From NCBI GenBank assembly GCA_945869955.1, contig CAMBQP010000038.1, positions 1-34,494 of the forward strand: a stretch of 34,494 bases of DNA. The letters run 5' to 3'. The notes under the pieces are model-generated. The model saw only the letters and a list, made by a program, of their open reading frames with translations, searched no databases and had not been told where the DNA came from. Below are positions 25,701 to 32,360 of the stretch, one piece after another. Origin of the DNA: Schlesneria paludicola DSM 18645 (GTDB lineage: Bacteria; Planctomycetota; Planctomycetia; Planctomycetales; Planctomycetaceae). The position numbers and the translations under genes were made by a program. The number at the start of each line of letters is the position of its first letter. Position 1 is the stretch's first letter.

Positions 25701-25972
25701 AAGACCGCATCTGGCGATTGGATGAGCTGACGATGGTTTCTGCCATTCCCTACAAGGGGAACCCCTTTCAGATTGGCTTCCTGACAGGGGGCGAAATTCT
25801 CGTTCGATACAGTCCGAATCTCGATTTCTGGAGCATCCCCGATGAGGCAGAGTTAATGACATTCCCCGAACATCACTCGAACCTGGCGATCAGTCCCGAC
25901 GGAACGCACGGTGCCATCCCCGTACCAGGAGGGATTCGCTTGATCGACTGGACTCCCATCAAGTTGCGTTAA
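22712..25972 (+). CDS. Transmembrane Ser/Thr protein kinase with C-terminal WD40 propeller
   Basis: 1086 aa from the ATG at 22712. The kinase domain spans about 88-365: glycine loop GVGGFG (97-102), Lys119 in VAIK, HRDVKPGN (211-218), DFG (241-243) and SPE (268-270). All catalytic residues are present, so it should be active. A membrane helix (about 391-410) and a short coiled coil precede a region shared by planctomycete kinases (DIRDFGWWYLWHEYH). From about 475 to the end there are WD40 repeats such as GGDDSVIRLWSR, GSDGTVRVWD, GGEDNQVRLWN and GSLDGTIRFWN, five clear and more degenerate ones. The kinase is cytosolic and the propeller probably lies outside the inner membrane as a sensor. It follows the sigma gene with a 29-bp overlap. 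Confidence 0.94.
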   Translation: MTQDPLDQDENRFVDELCAYQAQLDQGQIHQPDSPVESKLPDEWRLTAEACRQCLDFLHETLCTPNISSPDPEQASKPIRSAVPMQIGRFEILEQLGVGGFGVVFRAHDPVMRRDVAIKIPRPELLDSPEAIERFEYEAAAVAQLEHPNIVPVFDSDCDGVLPYIVMPYIPGKTLARWRAEEREVSPRMAAEIVRQLAKGIAHAHARGVLHRDVKPGNVLLAARESTAAGDEPSFVPRLTDFGLAKCTDVDQQITRTGTVIGTICYMSPEQAEGRSEEITARSDVYGLGAVLYELLTGAPPFRGTNHLQTMQNILRDDPPSLRTASLKIPVDLEVICLKCLEKAPANRYPSAGALADDLQKFLASEPISARPNSVVTRCKKWCRRHPVPTTVMGSVALGLISLAGLSLWYNSRLVTQQEITDQRREITREQELQARRRAYASDMRNAKLAWDLSDLTQTLKLLDRYQPQAGEPDIRDFGWWYLWHEYHDSSRVLGTHKNRATAVAITRNGEMAASGGDDSVIRLWSRTTGELLSELCRHESGVIESLDFSPSGERLVSAGSDGTVRVWDIKTSRELFACHEHQSLVSQAFYSPSGDLIASGGEDNQVRLWNPDTGESMGTLSGHTKRVRCLAFHPTEPILATGSLDGTIRFWNLHDMGPDSRLRDGMISPGPDEWPRVMAFHADGASLIVSTIKGNLVRYRTENPSYGEEFERGTLGVNARCLICSSNGNLILAMGNSEIWVHADSGAGAPHQRLKGHLETVMSVAATSDGAHLVSASLDGTVRDWPQFQVRTQIKAAKDQGSAADGNELQWRENVLAADFQNREVSIYRMPERTLERTFPKANEDEFRLSPPARFLLICNRDGLLHSYRLADGKTMWTQQLPPRDRKTHASIGCDIDSSESYAILACVNELLIVSLQSSEILHRLSHPEILYQVQFLERPGMPLTAITCCQGGYIRFWNVQSGELQKVHQANLGATYSFAISDDLRFLATAGQDMKDRIWRLDELTMVSAIPYKGNPFQIGFLTGGEILVRYSPNLDFWSIPDEAELMTFPEHHSNLAISPDGTHGAIPVPGGIRLIDWTPIKLR

Positions 25973-26333
25973 CGGGCTCGTTACGAATGCATGTCAGAAG
26001 AGTTTACGGAAAAACTTTTTATTCTCAAGTTTTACGCGTCCGATTCTATCCGGATTCTCGCCTTATTTTTAGGTGGTTAAGAAGTCGCCCGGATCAGAAT
26101 TGGCCAAGAGACGATTGATCTTCGCCGCCTCATCAGCAGTTTTAGAATGAAATTCCCTTGTTTTGCAGATTCTGTTCGCGGTTTTTGCCGTAGTTCAATT
26201 CAATTCTGTCAATGAAAAACAGTAAGAGGATGGATTTCGACGATTTTGCATTCTGGATGATGGTTTTCGCGATGCAGTGAATAGTTGCATGACGTCCTCC
26301 AACGTGGCGTTGTTGATTTTTACGGGATTTCAC
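25973..26333. other. Gene-free A/T-rich stretch before the small-gene cluster
   Basis: No frame is supported; a 63-codon minus-strand frame has no ribosome site and unlikely composition. The stretch is visibly more A/T-rich than the genes before it. I see no terminator for the kinase-WD40 gene and no clear promoter. Confidence 0.4.
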
Positions 26334-26807
26334 ATGAACCGCAATTTATGCCGGCGAAGTTCGTTTTTCCTGATCGTCTTATCCATTGTGGGTTTATTGT
26401 CATATCGCGACACGACGGCTCACGGTGAAATCAAGAAAAAGGATCCGATGAAAAAATTCATCGGTACATGGAACGAGCCGTATCTTATTGTCGGTACGAG
26501 ACAAATTATAAAAATCAGCAAGAAAGTGGATGGGACACTGCAAGGTACGTTATCGCTTCCTGAAGTCGGGACTGGAAACACTTTTCGAGTTTTTTCCACA
26601 AAACTGCACTCTTTTGAAATCGACAAAGATGATGATGACATCTTGATTTTTAAGAGCGGACGCTCTGATGGTTGGTTATCGAAAGAAATCACAACGTATC
26701 AGTTGGAGTTTATTGAGCCGGGCGAGTCCAAAGCAGCACAGGCGCACCTCACGCATTCGGTCGATGGTAAGGTGTCGAAGAACGTGGATGAATTTGTCAA
26801 GCAATGA
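26334..26807 (+). CDS. Small secreted protein, unknown function
   Basis: 157 aa from the ATG at 26334, where a signal peptide begins (basic RNLCRRS, then a hydrophobic run to TTAHG). Earlier in-frame starts (26277) would put 19 residues before it. The mature part is about 125 residues with a beta-like pattern, opening with KKFIGTWNEPYLIVGTRQII, a lipocalin-like beginning (G-x-W), and containing a DKDDDD acidic turn. There is one methionine-rich junction but no Cys, so no disulfides. I recognise no family. It is the first of a run of small plus-strand genes. Confidence 0.65.
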   Translation: MNRNLCRRSSFFLIVLSIVGLLSYRDTTAHGEIKKKDPMKKFIGTWNEPYLIVGTRQIIKISKKVDGTLQGTLSLPEVGTGNTFRVFSTKLHSFEIDKDDDDILIFKSGRSDGWLSKEITTYQLEFIEPGESKAAQAHLTHSVDGKVSKNVDEFVKQ

Positions 26808-26837
26808 TCGCCCGTTTTAAAATCAGGATGACTCTCG

Positions 26838-26951
26838 TTGGGGGATTTCGCCATCCATGTCAACGCAGAAATCCAAGATGACGCAGTGCATGAGGAAAGT
26901 GTCTTGAACAACTGTCGAGTAAAAAAGTTCTGCGACGGCGAATGGGTGTGA
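26838..26951 (+). CDS. Possible 37-residue microprotein or gene remnant
   Basis: A TTG start at 26838, nine bases after AGGA, opens a frame of 37 residues to the TGA at 26949-26951. The translation contains IHVNAEIQDDAVHEES and ends NNCRVKKFCDGEWV, which reads like genuine protein rather than random sequence. It could be a microprotein in the small-gene run or the tail of a truncated gene. The start is uncertain and no homologue is known to me. Confidence 0.28.
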   Translation: MGDFAIHVNAEIQDDAVHEESVLNNCRVKKFCDGEWV

Positions 26952-26981
26952 TCGAAAAGGGTATTTTTCGGAGGACGAGCG

Positions 26982-27278
26982 ATGAGCGGGACGATCTTGG
27001 CCTCCATCATGTCCCGCGGGGATCTGGACGCTTTCAATGCGTTTAAACTTTCGAGTCCCGACTCGATGAACAGCAGTTATACCGTCTCTGATGTTTCTGT
27101 CACGGAGTCCTTTGTTGGCTATATTTACGCAGCGACGATCCGAGTGACCCACAAGCTGTTGTTCGTGAAAAATACTACCATCCACCGAATCGAACTGATT
27201 TATGGTCTGGATGGAACGTATCGTCAGGTGAAATCGTTAACCACGATTTCCGAGCATGGTCTTGGCCTGAATTTCTAG
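26982..27278 (+). CDS. Small hypothetical protein with good ribosome site
   Basis: 98 aa. GGAGG lies seven bases before the ATG, the best translation signal in this cluster. There is no signal peptide and no Cys. The sequence shows alternating beta-like strands (YIYAATIRVTHKLLFV, HRIELIYGLDGTYRQVKSL), so a small beta-rich cytosolic fold is likely. I recognise no family. The next gene starts 68 bp later on the same strand, and the pair may be co-transcribed. Confidence 0.6.
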   Translation: MSGTILASIMSRGDLDAFNAFKLSSPDSMNSSYTVSDVSVTESFVGYIYAATIRVTHKLLFVKNTTIHRIELIYGLDGTYRQVKSLTTISEHGLGLNF

Positions 27279-27346
27279 CGTTGTCTGTTATTTTACCAGA
27301 GATTTTCGATTATCCAACGTTTGCGTCGTCCATCAGAGGTCGTGAC

Positions 27347-27601
27347 ATGAGTTCACACTGGATCCATCTACTGCATTCGGCGGGGCACATCGTCCGCCAT
27401 ATGGTAGAACAAGGCAAGAAGCACGAGTCTACGCCAACGCCGATGCCAAAGTGCTCCCGTTGCAGTTCCACTTCGGAGATCGGGGCAACGAACTGTTGCG
27501 ATGTGAAGCTGTGTACGGCTTGCGTTTCCGCTTGGACGACTGCCACCCTTCGAAATGGTTCCGTGTGCATAATCTGCTCTCAGGCCGCCGTGAGAATGTG
27601 A
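27347..27601 (+). CDS. Cys-rich zinc-finger-like miniprotein, copy 1
   Basis: 84 aa from the ATG at 27347, six bases after GAGGT; a TTG at 27281 is in frame but has no ribosome site. Eight cysteines are arranged C36-x2-C39-x10-C50-C51-x4-C56-x2-C59-x14-C74-x2-C77, with the core CCDVKLCTAC and SAW before the last pair. This is enough for two zinc sites, as in RING-like or double-ribbon folds, but it is not a standard RING. The N-terminal 30 residues are His-rich (HWIHLLHSAGHIVRH). It is a paralogue of the gene at 28842. No signal peptide is seen, so it is probably cytosolic. The function is unknown. Confidence 0.65.
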   Translation: MSSHWIHLLHSAGHIVRHMVEQGKKHESTPTPMPKCSRCSSTSEIGATNCCDVKLCTACVSAWTTATLRNGSVCIICSQAAVRM

Positions 27602-27882
27602 TAGCCGATCCAAACAGGCGCTGCAGAGGACTGGGCGGAGCAACCGCATGCGATGCGTCGCGGCTCCGATTCAATCCTCGAATAAAAGGTCAAGAATAAA
27701 ATCGTTGCATATGTCGTTCAATTGTGGGGAATTATGCTTGCGTTACCTTGGAAATCGCATCTTCAATCCGCTTCGATGAACTGCGAAATTGCCGATGATC
27801 GTGCCGATCCGTTTCAGCGACAGGGCAGAAAACCTTGAATTACGTGTGAAGCCATTTTTGGATATTTGAAAGGACTGAGGGA

Positions 27883-28569
27883 ATGAAAAGTGTGATTTTG
27901 GCGGTTGTGGTGTGTCTGGTATGTTCTGATGCATGGGCCGGGTGTATTGACTATTCAAATCAGGCAAGCTTTGAATCACAGGGGAGCATTCTCAGTCGTC
28001 TCAATTTTGATTCTTTTGGCCCAGGGGGCGGAGTCACTGGAGGCGCAATTGGCGGCTTCAATTTCCAAACATCACCTTATACTGTGGTTATCGGAACGGG
28101 CAACGCTGCGTACGATACGGTGCGGAATGTGGTTGTAAGCCCCTATTTCAGTACGCAAACGATTGGGATCGATTCCAGCACGACACAGTATTCGATGCTG
28201 GGCTTCAAAATGGGTTTTGTAAACCAGTACAACTATGCCGGCTCCGGGCAAATCTATTTAAAAACCAATCTTGGCAATTATCTCATGGGCAACTACGGTG
28301 GCACATCGTCGAGTGTTGCACTGAATTTCGTGGGCTTTACAACGACGAATTCCGGTGAATATTTCACGGAAGTTCAAGTCGCACCGAATTATAATTTCAC
28401 GGGTGGGGCACCTGGCCTGACGGATTTTGTGCTCGGTCAGTTAGGCGCGACGGTCCCTGAACCCTCAGGCTTCATGCTGCTGGGAGTGGGAGCAATCGGC
28501 GTGATACTTCATGGTTATCGTATTCACAGAAAATCCGCCAACGGCAAAACGTTCTGGATTTCGGCTTAG
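27883..28569 (+). CDS. PEP-CTERM sorting domain exported protein
   Basis: 228 aa. There is an N-terminal signal peptide (cleavage after DAWA) and GAGGGA right before the ATG. The mature domain is beta-rich with many Gly, Ser, Asn and aromatic residues, as in secreted matrix proteins. The C-terminus has the sorting signal: VPEP at 191-194, a hydrophobic helix (GFMLLGVGAIGVIL) and a basic RIHRK. PEP-CTERM proteins are processed by exosortase and delivered to the surface or to exopolysaccharide matrix. The 13 residues after the basic patch are longer than usual. No exosortase gene is in the window. It lies between the two paralogous Cys-rich miniproteins. Confidence 0.88.
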   Translation: MKSVILAVVVCLVCSDAWAGCIDYSNQASFESQGSILSRLNFDSFGPGGGVTGGAIGGFNFQTSPYTVVIGTGNAAYDTVRNVVVSPYFSTQTIGIDSSTTQYSMLGFKMGFVNQYNYAGSGQIYLKTNLGNYLMGNYGGTSSSVALNFVGFTTTNSGEYFTEVQVAPNYNFTGGAPGLTDFVLGQLGATVPEPSGFMLLGVGAIGVILHGYRIHRKSANGKTFWISA

Positions 28570-28841
28570 TCATCATTACGGGTTTTTCGACAGCCAGGGC
28601 AGGAACCATTTGAAGGAAGGGGCGAGAAGTCAATTTCAAACGGGTGTGGACTCAGACCCGGTATCGTTGGCCATATTTTTAATGATTGAATCACGTCGCG
28701 TTTTAACTCCATGTATGCCGAAGAAAGTGATCGTTGGGCAAAATTAACGTCCGCTGATCTTTTGAGTTCGGCAAACGAGCTCCAATCAGCAAATCTGTCA
28801 AAAAAAGGTCCCATGCAACACGACTATCAAAGGAAATCACG

Positions 28842-29066
28842 ATGGCATTATTCGACTGGATTAAGAAGGGATCTTGCTGCGCGAAATGCAGACAAGTCAC
28901 GCTTGCCATGAACGCGACAATGACCCCCTGCTGCGACATGAAGCTCTGTGATGCGAAATGTTATGGTGCCTGGAAAGCGGATGTGTTTGAACAGACGAAG
29001 TGCCCTGACTGCAATCGAAGATTAATAAAGAGTCGGGAACCTTCCACGCATAATCAAAAAACTTAA
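28842..29066 (+). CDS. Cys-rich zinc-finger-like miniprotein, copy 2
   Basis: 74 aa. AAAGGA lies seven bases before the ATG. The cysteines run C13-x2-C16-x13-C30-C31-x4-C36-x3-C40-x13-C54-x2-C57, plus Cys12, with the core CCDMKLCDAKC and GAW. This is the same plan as the 27347 gene, with closely similar DNA across the CC-D-x-K-L-C core. The last pair is in TKCPDCNRR, a typical zinc knuckle. It lacks the His-rich N-terminus of copy 1. The next gene begins 13 bp after its stop, so the two form an operon. Cytosolic, function unknown. Confidence 0.72.
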   Translation: MALFDWIKKGSCCAKCRQVTLAMNATMTPCCDMKLCDAKCYGAWKADVFEQTKCPDCNRRLIKSREPSTHNQKT

Positions 29067-29079
29067 GGAAAATCGATTT

Positions 29080-29430
29080 ATGAAAACTCAAATTACGACG
29101 AAGTTATTCGCTATGTTCTGTTTCGTCTTCTCAACAACACTCCTCGCCGTCGCTGCGGAAAAGACCTCTTGGGTCGGTAGGGACATCGACAACAACACGG
29201 TCTTCTGGACGTGTACAAATGTTGGCGGTAATGACTGGAAGTTAAAGAAAAACGGATCGACGCTTGGTGATTATGAAGGAGTAACGAGTACCGCCGAATT
29301 CGTGGAATTAAAATTGAAAAATTCAAAAGAGAACGACCGAGTCCGGCTATACAAGGATAAGTTATCTCTGAGTAAGGATGCCTCAAAAACGCAATGGATC
29401 GACATGGCCAAAGGAAAATGGACTGACTAA
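29080..29430 (+). CDS. Small secreted beta-rich protein, unknown function
   Basis: 116 aa with AAGGAAA about 10 bases before the ATG. There is a signal peptide to about residue 26 (AVAAEKTSW). The mature 90 residues look like a small beta-barrel with Trp at the start of strands, a central GGNDWKLKKNGSTLGDYEG, EFVELKLK and RVRLYKDKL, ending GKWTD. Many small planctomycete exported proteins share this layout, with a W at the start, a VRLY strand and a G-x-W end. It is co-transcribed with the miniprotein before it (13-bp gap), and a terminator lies about 95 bp downstream. Confidence 0.72.
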   Translation: MKTQITTKLFAMFCFVFSTTLLAVAAEKTSWVGRDIDNNTVFWTCTNVGGNDWKLKKNGSTLGDYEGVTSTAEFVELKLKNSKENDRVRLYKDKLSLSKDASKTQWIDMAKGKWTD

Positions 29431-29522
29431 TTGGGTGATCCTGGTCAGGAATACCGCACCGAATTCCCTCGTGAATATTGTCCCATGTTTTTGGTTATCT
29501 CAAGGTGATACCAAATGCCAAA

Positions 29523-29723
29523 TTAACGAGGACGAGGAATAGCCTCAGCCTCGTTGATTTTTTTACCAGCGAGGGCATCATCAATTTGCCCGCGTACGTT
29601 TTTCTCGAAGCGATGGTACTCAAAAGGTGGCAATCCCTCGCGGACACGGGGGTTCATCCGGTATGGAAAGAAGAAAACCGAAAAATCGTAGTGCTCCAGC
29701 CATTTCATTAGACGACCGATCAC
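29523..29723 (-). CDS. Small protein coupled to the M13 peptidase gene by a GTGA overlap
   Basis: 66 aa from the GTG at 29723, which overlaps the TGA stop of the peptidase gene (GTGA), a standard coupling arrangement. The C-terminal half reads like real protein (GLPPFEYHRFEKNV, QIDDALAGKKINEAE). The N-terminus is amphipathic with Trp and Phe. There is no Cys and no signal peptide. I recognise no family. Its last codons overlap the terminator of the convergent 29080 gene, which is unusual but possible. It could also be a decayed remnant. Confidence 0.45.
   Translation of the reverse strand: MIGRLMKWLEHYDFSVFFFPYRMNPRVREGLPPFEYHRFEKNVRGQIDDALAGKKINEAEAIPRPR
29525..29564 (+). terminator. Rho-independent terminator after the small-gene cluster
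   Basis: AACGAGG (29525-29531) pairs with CCTCGTT (29549-29555), with an inner GAGG/CCTC stem and the loop AATAG. It is followed by seven T (29558-29564). It terminates transcripts coming from the plus-strand cluster and overlaps the end of the convergent minus-strand small gene. Confidence 0.8.
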
Positions 29724-31753
29724 CAGATCTGGATCCGATCGGCCTTCGGTTTAAACATCTTGTCCGCAGGTTTGATCTGAAAGGCTTCAAAAAACGCGTC
29801 CAGGTTTCGGACGGGACCGTTGGCGCGAAACAGTGAGGGAGAATGCGGATCAACAACCAGACGGCGGGCCAGTTCGTCGTCGCGATATTTGCGACGCCAG
29901 ATCTGAGCCCATCCGAGGAAAAACCGCTGACTCGACGTGTAACCTTCGATGACCGGTCCATCCGCTTTTTCCAGGGAAAGCCGATAGGCCTTGAACGCGA
30001 TCGCCATGCCGCTCAAGTCCGCGATGTTCTCGCCCAGTGTTAGCTTGCCATTCAATTTACGGCCCGGGAGAGCTTCGTATTCGTCGAACTGGGCCACCAG
30101 CCGATTGGTCAGCGCTTCGTAGGCCTGGCGATCCTCGTCCGTCCACCAGTTTGAGAGATTCCCCTTGGCGTCGTAACGGCTTCCCTGGTCGTCAAACCCG
30201 TGACTGATTTCGTGACCGATCACCGCTCCGATCCCGCCGTAATTGACCGCATCATCCGCCTGTGCATCGAAGAACGGCGGTTGCAGAATTGCCGCTGGAA
30301 AGACGATCTCGTTCAGACTGGGGTTGTAATATGCGTTCACCGTCTGCGGGGTCATCCCCCACTCTTTGCGATCCACGGGAAGGTGCAATCGCGATAACCG
30401 ACGCTGGTACTCAAACTCCGAGGAACGCCTGATGTTCCCCACCAGATCATCCGGGCGAATCTCCAATTTCGAATAATCTCGCCATTCGTCCGGATACCCG
30501 ATCTTCGTCGTCATGTGGCTCAGTTTTTCGAGCGCCTTCTGCTTGGTGGCGGGAGTCATCCAGGCGAGTTCCTGGATACTCGTTTCGTACGTCTTGAGCA
30601 GATTCTTCACCAGCTGATTCATTTGTCGGCGGGATTCGGCGGGAAAATGCTTGTCGACGTAGAGTTGTCCCAAAGCATCGCCGAGTACACCGAAGTCTCC
30701 CGCACCGGCCCCAGCCGTCGCGTCAACACCCCGTTTCCAGCGAGGCTGCTGCTGAGGAACTCCCGACACGGCTCGCTCATGCAATTCAAAATGTGCATCG
30801 ACAAAGTCCTGCGGCAAATAGGGGGCCGCCGCATCCAACACGCGAAACCGCAGATACTCTTTCCATCCCTCGACGCCAGGCGTCCTGATCATCTCCGCCA
30901 GACTCTGAAAATAACTGGGAGTCACCACGTTCACTTCGTCAAGCTTCGGCAGACCACACGAATCAAAAAACCGCTGCCACGGAAATGTTCCCGTCAGTTT
31001 GCCGAGATCCGCCGTACGGTACAGATTGTATCGCTTTTCGGCGTCTCGCAGTTCCGTTTTGGACCATTGTACCTGGGCCAGCGATGTCTCCAATTTGAGG
31101 ATATTCGACGCAGCCACATCTCCGCCCGGTCGTTTTGTCAAGGCATACAGTCGGGTGATATACGCGATGAGTGCCTGACGGGCGTTCTTGTAGTTGTCTT
31201 TGTCCTGGAGGTAATAGTCTCGATCGGGGAGCGTTAATCCGTACTGCGCGACATTCGCGAGGTAGCGAGCCGAATCTTTGTCGTCGACATCAATCATGAA
31301 ACCAATGGGGCTGGGAATTCCCAGCGCGGCCGTCCGGCCGAAATAAGCCACGACATCCTCGATGGAACCGAGCGCATCGATCGATGCCAGTTCCGCCTGC
31401 AGCGGATCAAGGCCCTTTCGATTGATCAACTCTTCGTTCATATAGCTCTGATAGAAGTCGCCAATTTTGCGTCCGATCTCATTGGCTGGTTTTCGAGCCG
31501 ATTCTTCAATGATCGAGCGGACGTTGTCGCGGGCGCTATCCGCCAGCGCGGTGAACGATCCATAATTGGATTTGTCTGCGGGAATTTCCGTCGACAGCAG
31601 CCAGCGACCGTTCATGTGTCGAAACAGGTCATCCTGTGGGCGAACCGCCGTGTCGAGCCCACTGAAATCTATCCCTGAGTGACGCGCGGTTTGAGCGGCC
31701 ACCTGTCCGATGAATCCCACTAATGTGAGCAGAGAAAGTACCAAGTATTTCAT
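29720..31753 (-). CDS. M13-family zinc metallopeptidase (neprilysin/PepO-like), exported
   Basis: 677 aa from the ATG at 31753, where a signal peptide starts (to QVAAQ). The 30 residues of open frame before it are not protein-like. Features in order: DDLFRHMNGRWL near the N-terminus as in all M13 enzymes, NAYYNPSLNEIVFPAAILQPPFF, zinc motif HEISH at 514-518, third ligand Glu575 in GENIADLSG (E-x3-D), and a C-terminal IQIW matching the usual RC-x-VW end without the Cys. It is a periplasmic or secreted oligopeptidase. The family ENIADLGG is ENIADLSG here, a mild change. A tiny coupled gene follows. Confidence 0.95.
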   Translation of the reverse strand: MKYLVLSLLTLVGFIGQVAAQTARHSGIDFSGLDTAVRPQDDLFRHMNGRWLLSTEIPADKSNYGSFTALADSARDNVRSIIEESARKPANEIGRKIGDFYQSYMNEELINRKGLDPLQAELASIDALGSIEDVVAYFGRTAALGIPSPIGFMIDVDDKDSARYLANVAQYGLTLPDRDYYLQDKDNYKNARQALIAYITRLYALTKRPGGDVAASNILKLETSLAQVQWSKTELRDAEKRYNLYRTADLGKLTGTFPWQRFFDSCGLPKLDEVNVVTPSYFQSLAEMIRTPGVEGWKEYLRFRVLDAAAPYLPQDFVDAHFELHERAVSGVPQQQPRWKRGVDATAGAGAGDFGVLGDALGQLYVDKHFPAESRRQMNQLVKNLLKTYETSIQELAWMTPATKQKALEKLSHMTTKIGYPDEWRDYSKLEIRPDDLVGNIRRSSEFEYQRRLSRLHLPVDRKEWGMTPQTVNAYYNPSLNEIVFPAAILQPPFFDAQADDAVNYGGIGAVIGHEISHGFDDQGSRYDAKGNLSNWWTDEDRQAYEALTNRLVAQFDEYEALPGRKLNGKLTLGENIADLSGMAIAFKAYRLSLEKADGPVIEGYTSSQRFFLGWAQIWRRKYRDDELARRLVVDPHSPSLFRANGPVRNLDAFFEAFQIKPADKMFKPKADRIQIW

Positions 31754-32360
31754 GAATTCGAGATCCGAACAAAAGAAGCAATTCGTACGAAAAAACTGGG
31801 TGAAACCCCTCGAGGTTTTAGCCACCCACCAATGAAAATGCAACGCGTTATCTCGTCACAAAGCTCACGTTTGAGCGCACACCTCTTCGAAGTTCTGAGG
31901 TTGTAAATCATTCGCTCGACGGGCCAGATTGTCGGAAAACACAATGATTCGAGGCTCGAATTCAGACAAATCCAGGGGACACGAGGATGATTTTGGTTGG
32001 CCAACAGCGTAAGACCCATGACGGAGCAACGGGAGGGGGCACATACGGTGCGGAAAACCGGAAATTCGACTCCGTGCGGCTTGGATCGTCTGGGGATGAC
32101 CGGCAATAGTCGCAAACCAATCGATGAAGACTCAAAATCCCCTCCGCAATCTCATTTCAGTGATCTCCAAATATTCCCCTCGAAACTCGGTTAATCGCCA
32201 AACATCACTGCGGTTCTCACTCTGCTAACACGCAACGCCGCAGGAATCGGTGAGACCCCCGATGGATTCTCGCTGAATCGATGAAGTTTTTTACCGACAA
32301 TCCAGCGGGTATTACGTGGTTTTTTCACGATTATCAGGGATTCACAGGAGGTTTTTGATC
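31754..32360. other. 607-bp divergent intergenic region
   Basis: No gene is supported on either strand; a 121-codon minus-strand frame overlapping the peptidase start has no ribosome site and low-likelihood composition. It must hold the promoters of the peptidase gene and of the sigma factor gene. The length suggests a long leader or more complex control, but I see no specific site apart from the AGGAGG at 32346-32351 that fixes the sigma factor start. Confidence 0.45.

Noticed and set aside
26142-26333. 63-codon minus-strand frame
   Set aside because: No ribosome site, Ile/Lys/Asn-rich composition as expected from A/T-rich non-coding DNA.
27743-27979. 78-codon minus-strand frame ending KRIGTIIGNFAVHRSGLKMRFPR-like sequence
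   Set aside because: The end looks somewhat protein-like, but it overlaps the start and ribosome site of the PEP-CTERM gene and has none of its own; possibly a decayed fragment, not supported as a gene.
31750-32115. 121-codon minus-strand frame upstream of the peptidase
   Set aside because: Overlaps the peptidase start in another frame, no ribosome site, Cys/Arg/Pro-rich random look.
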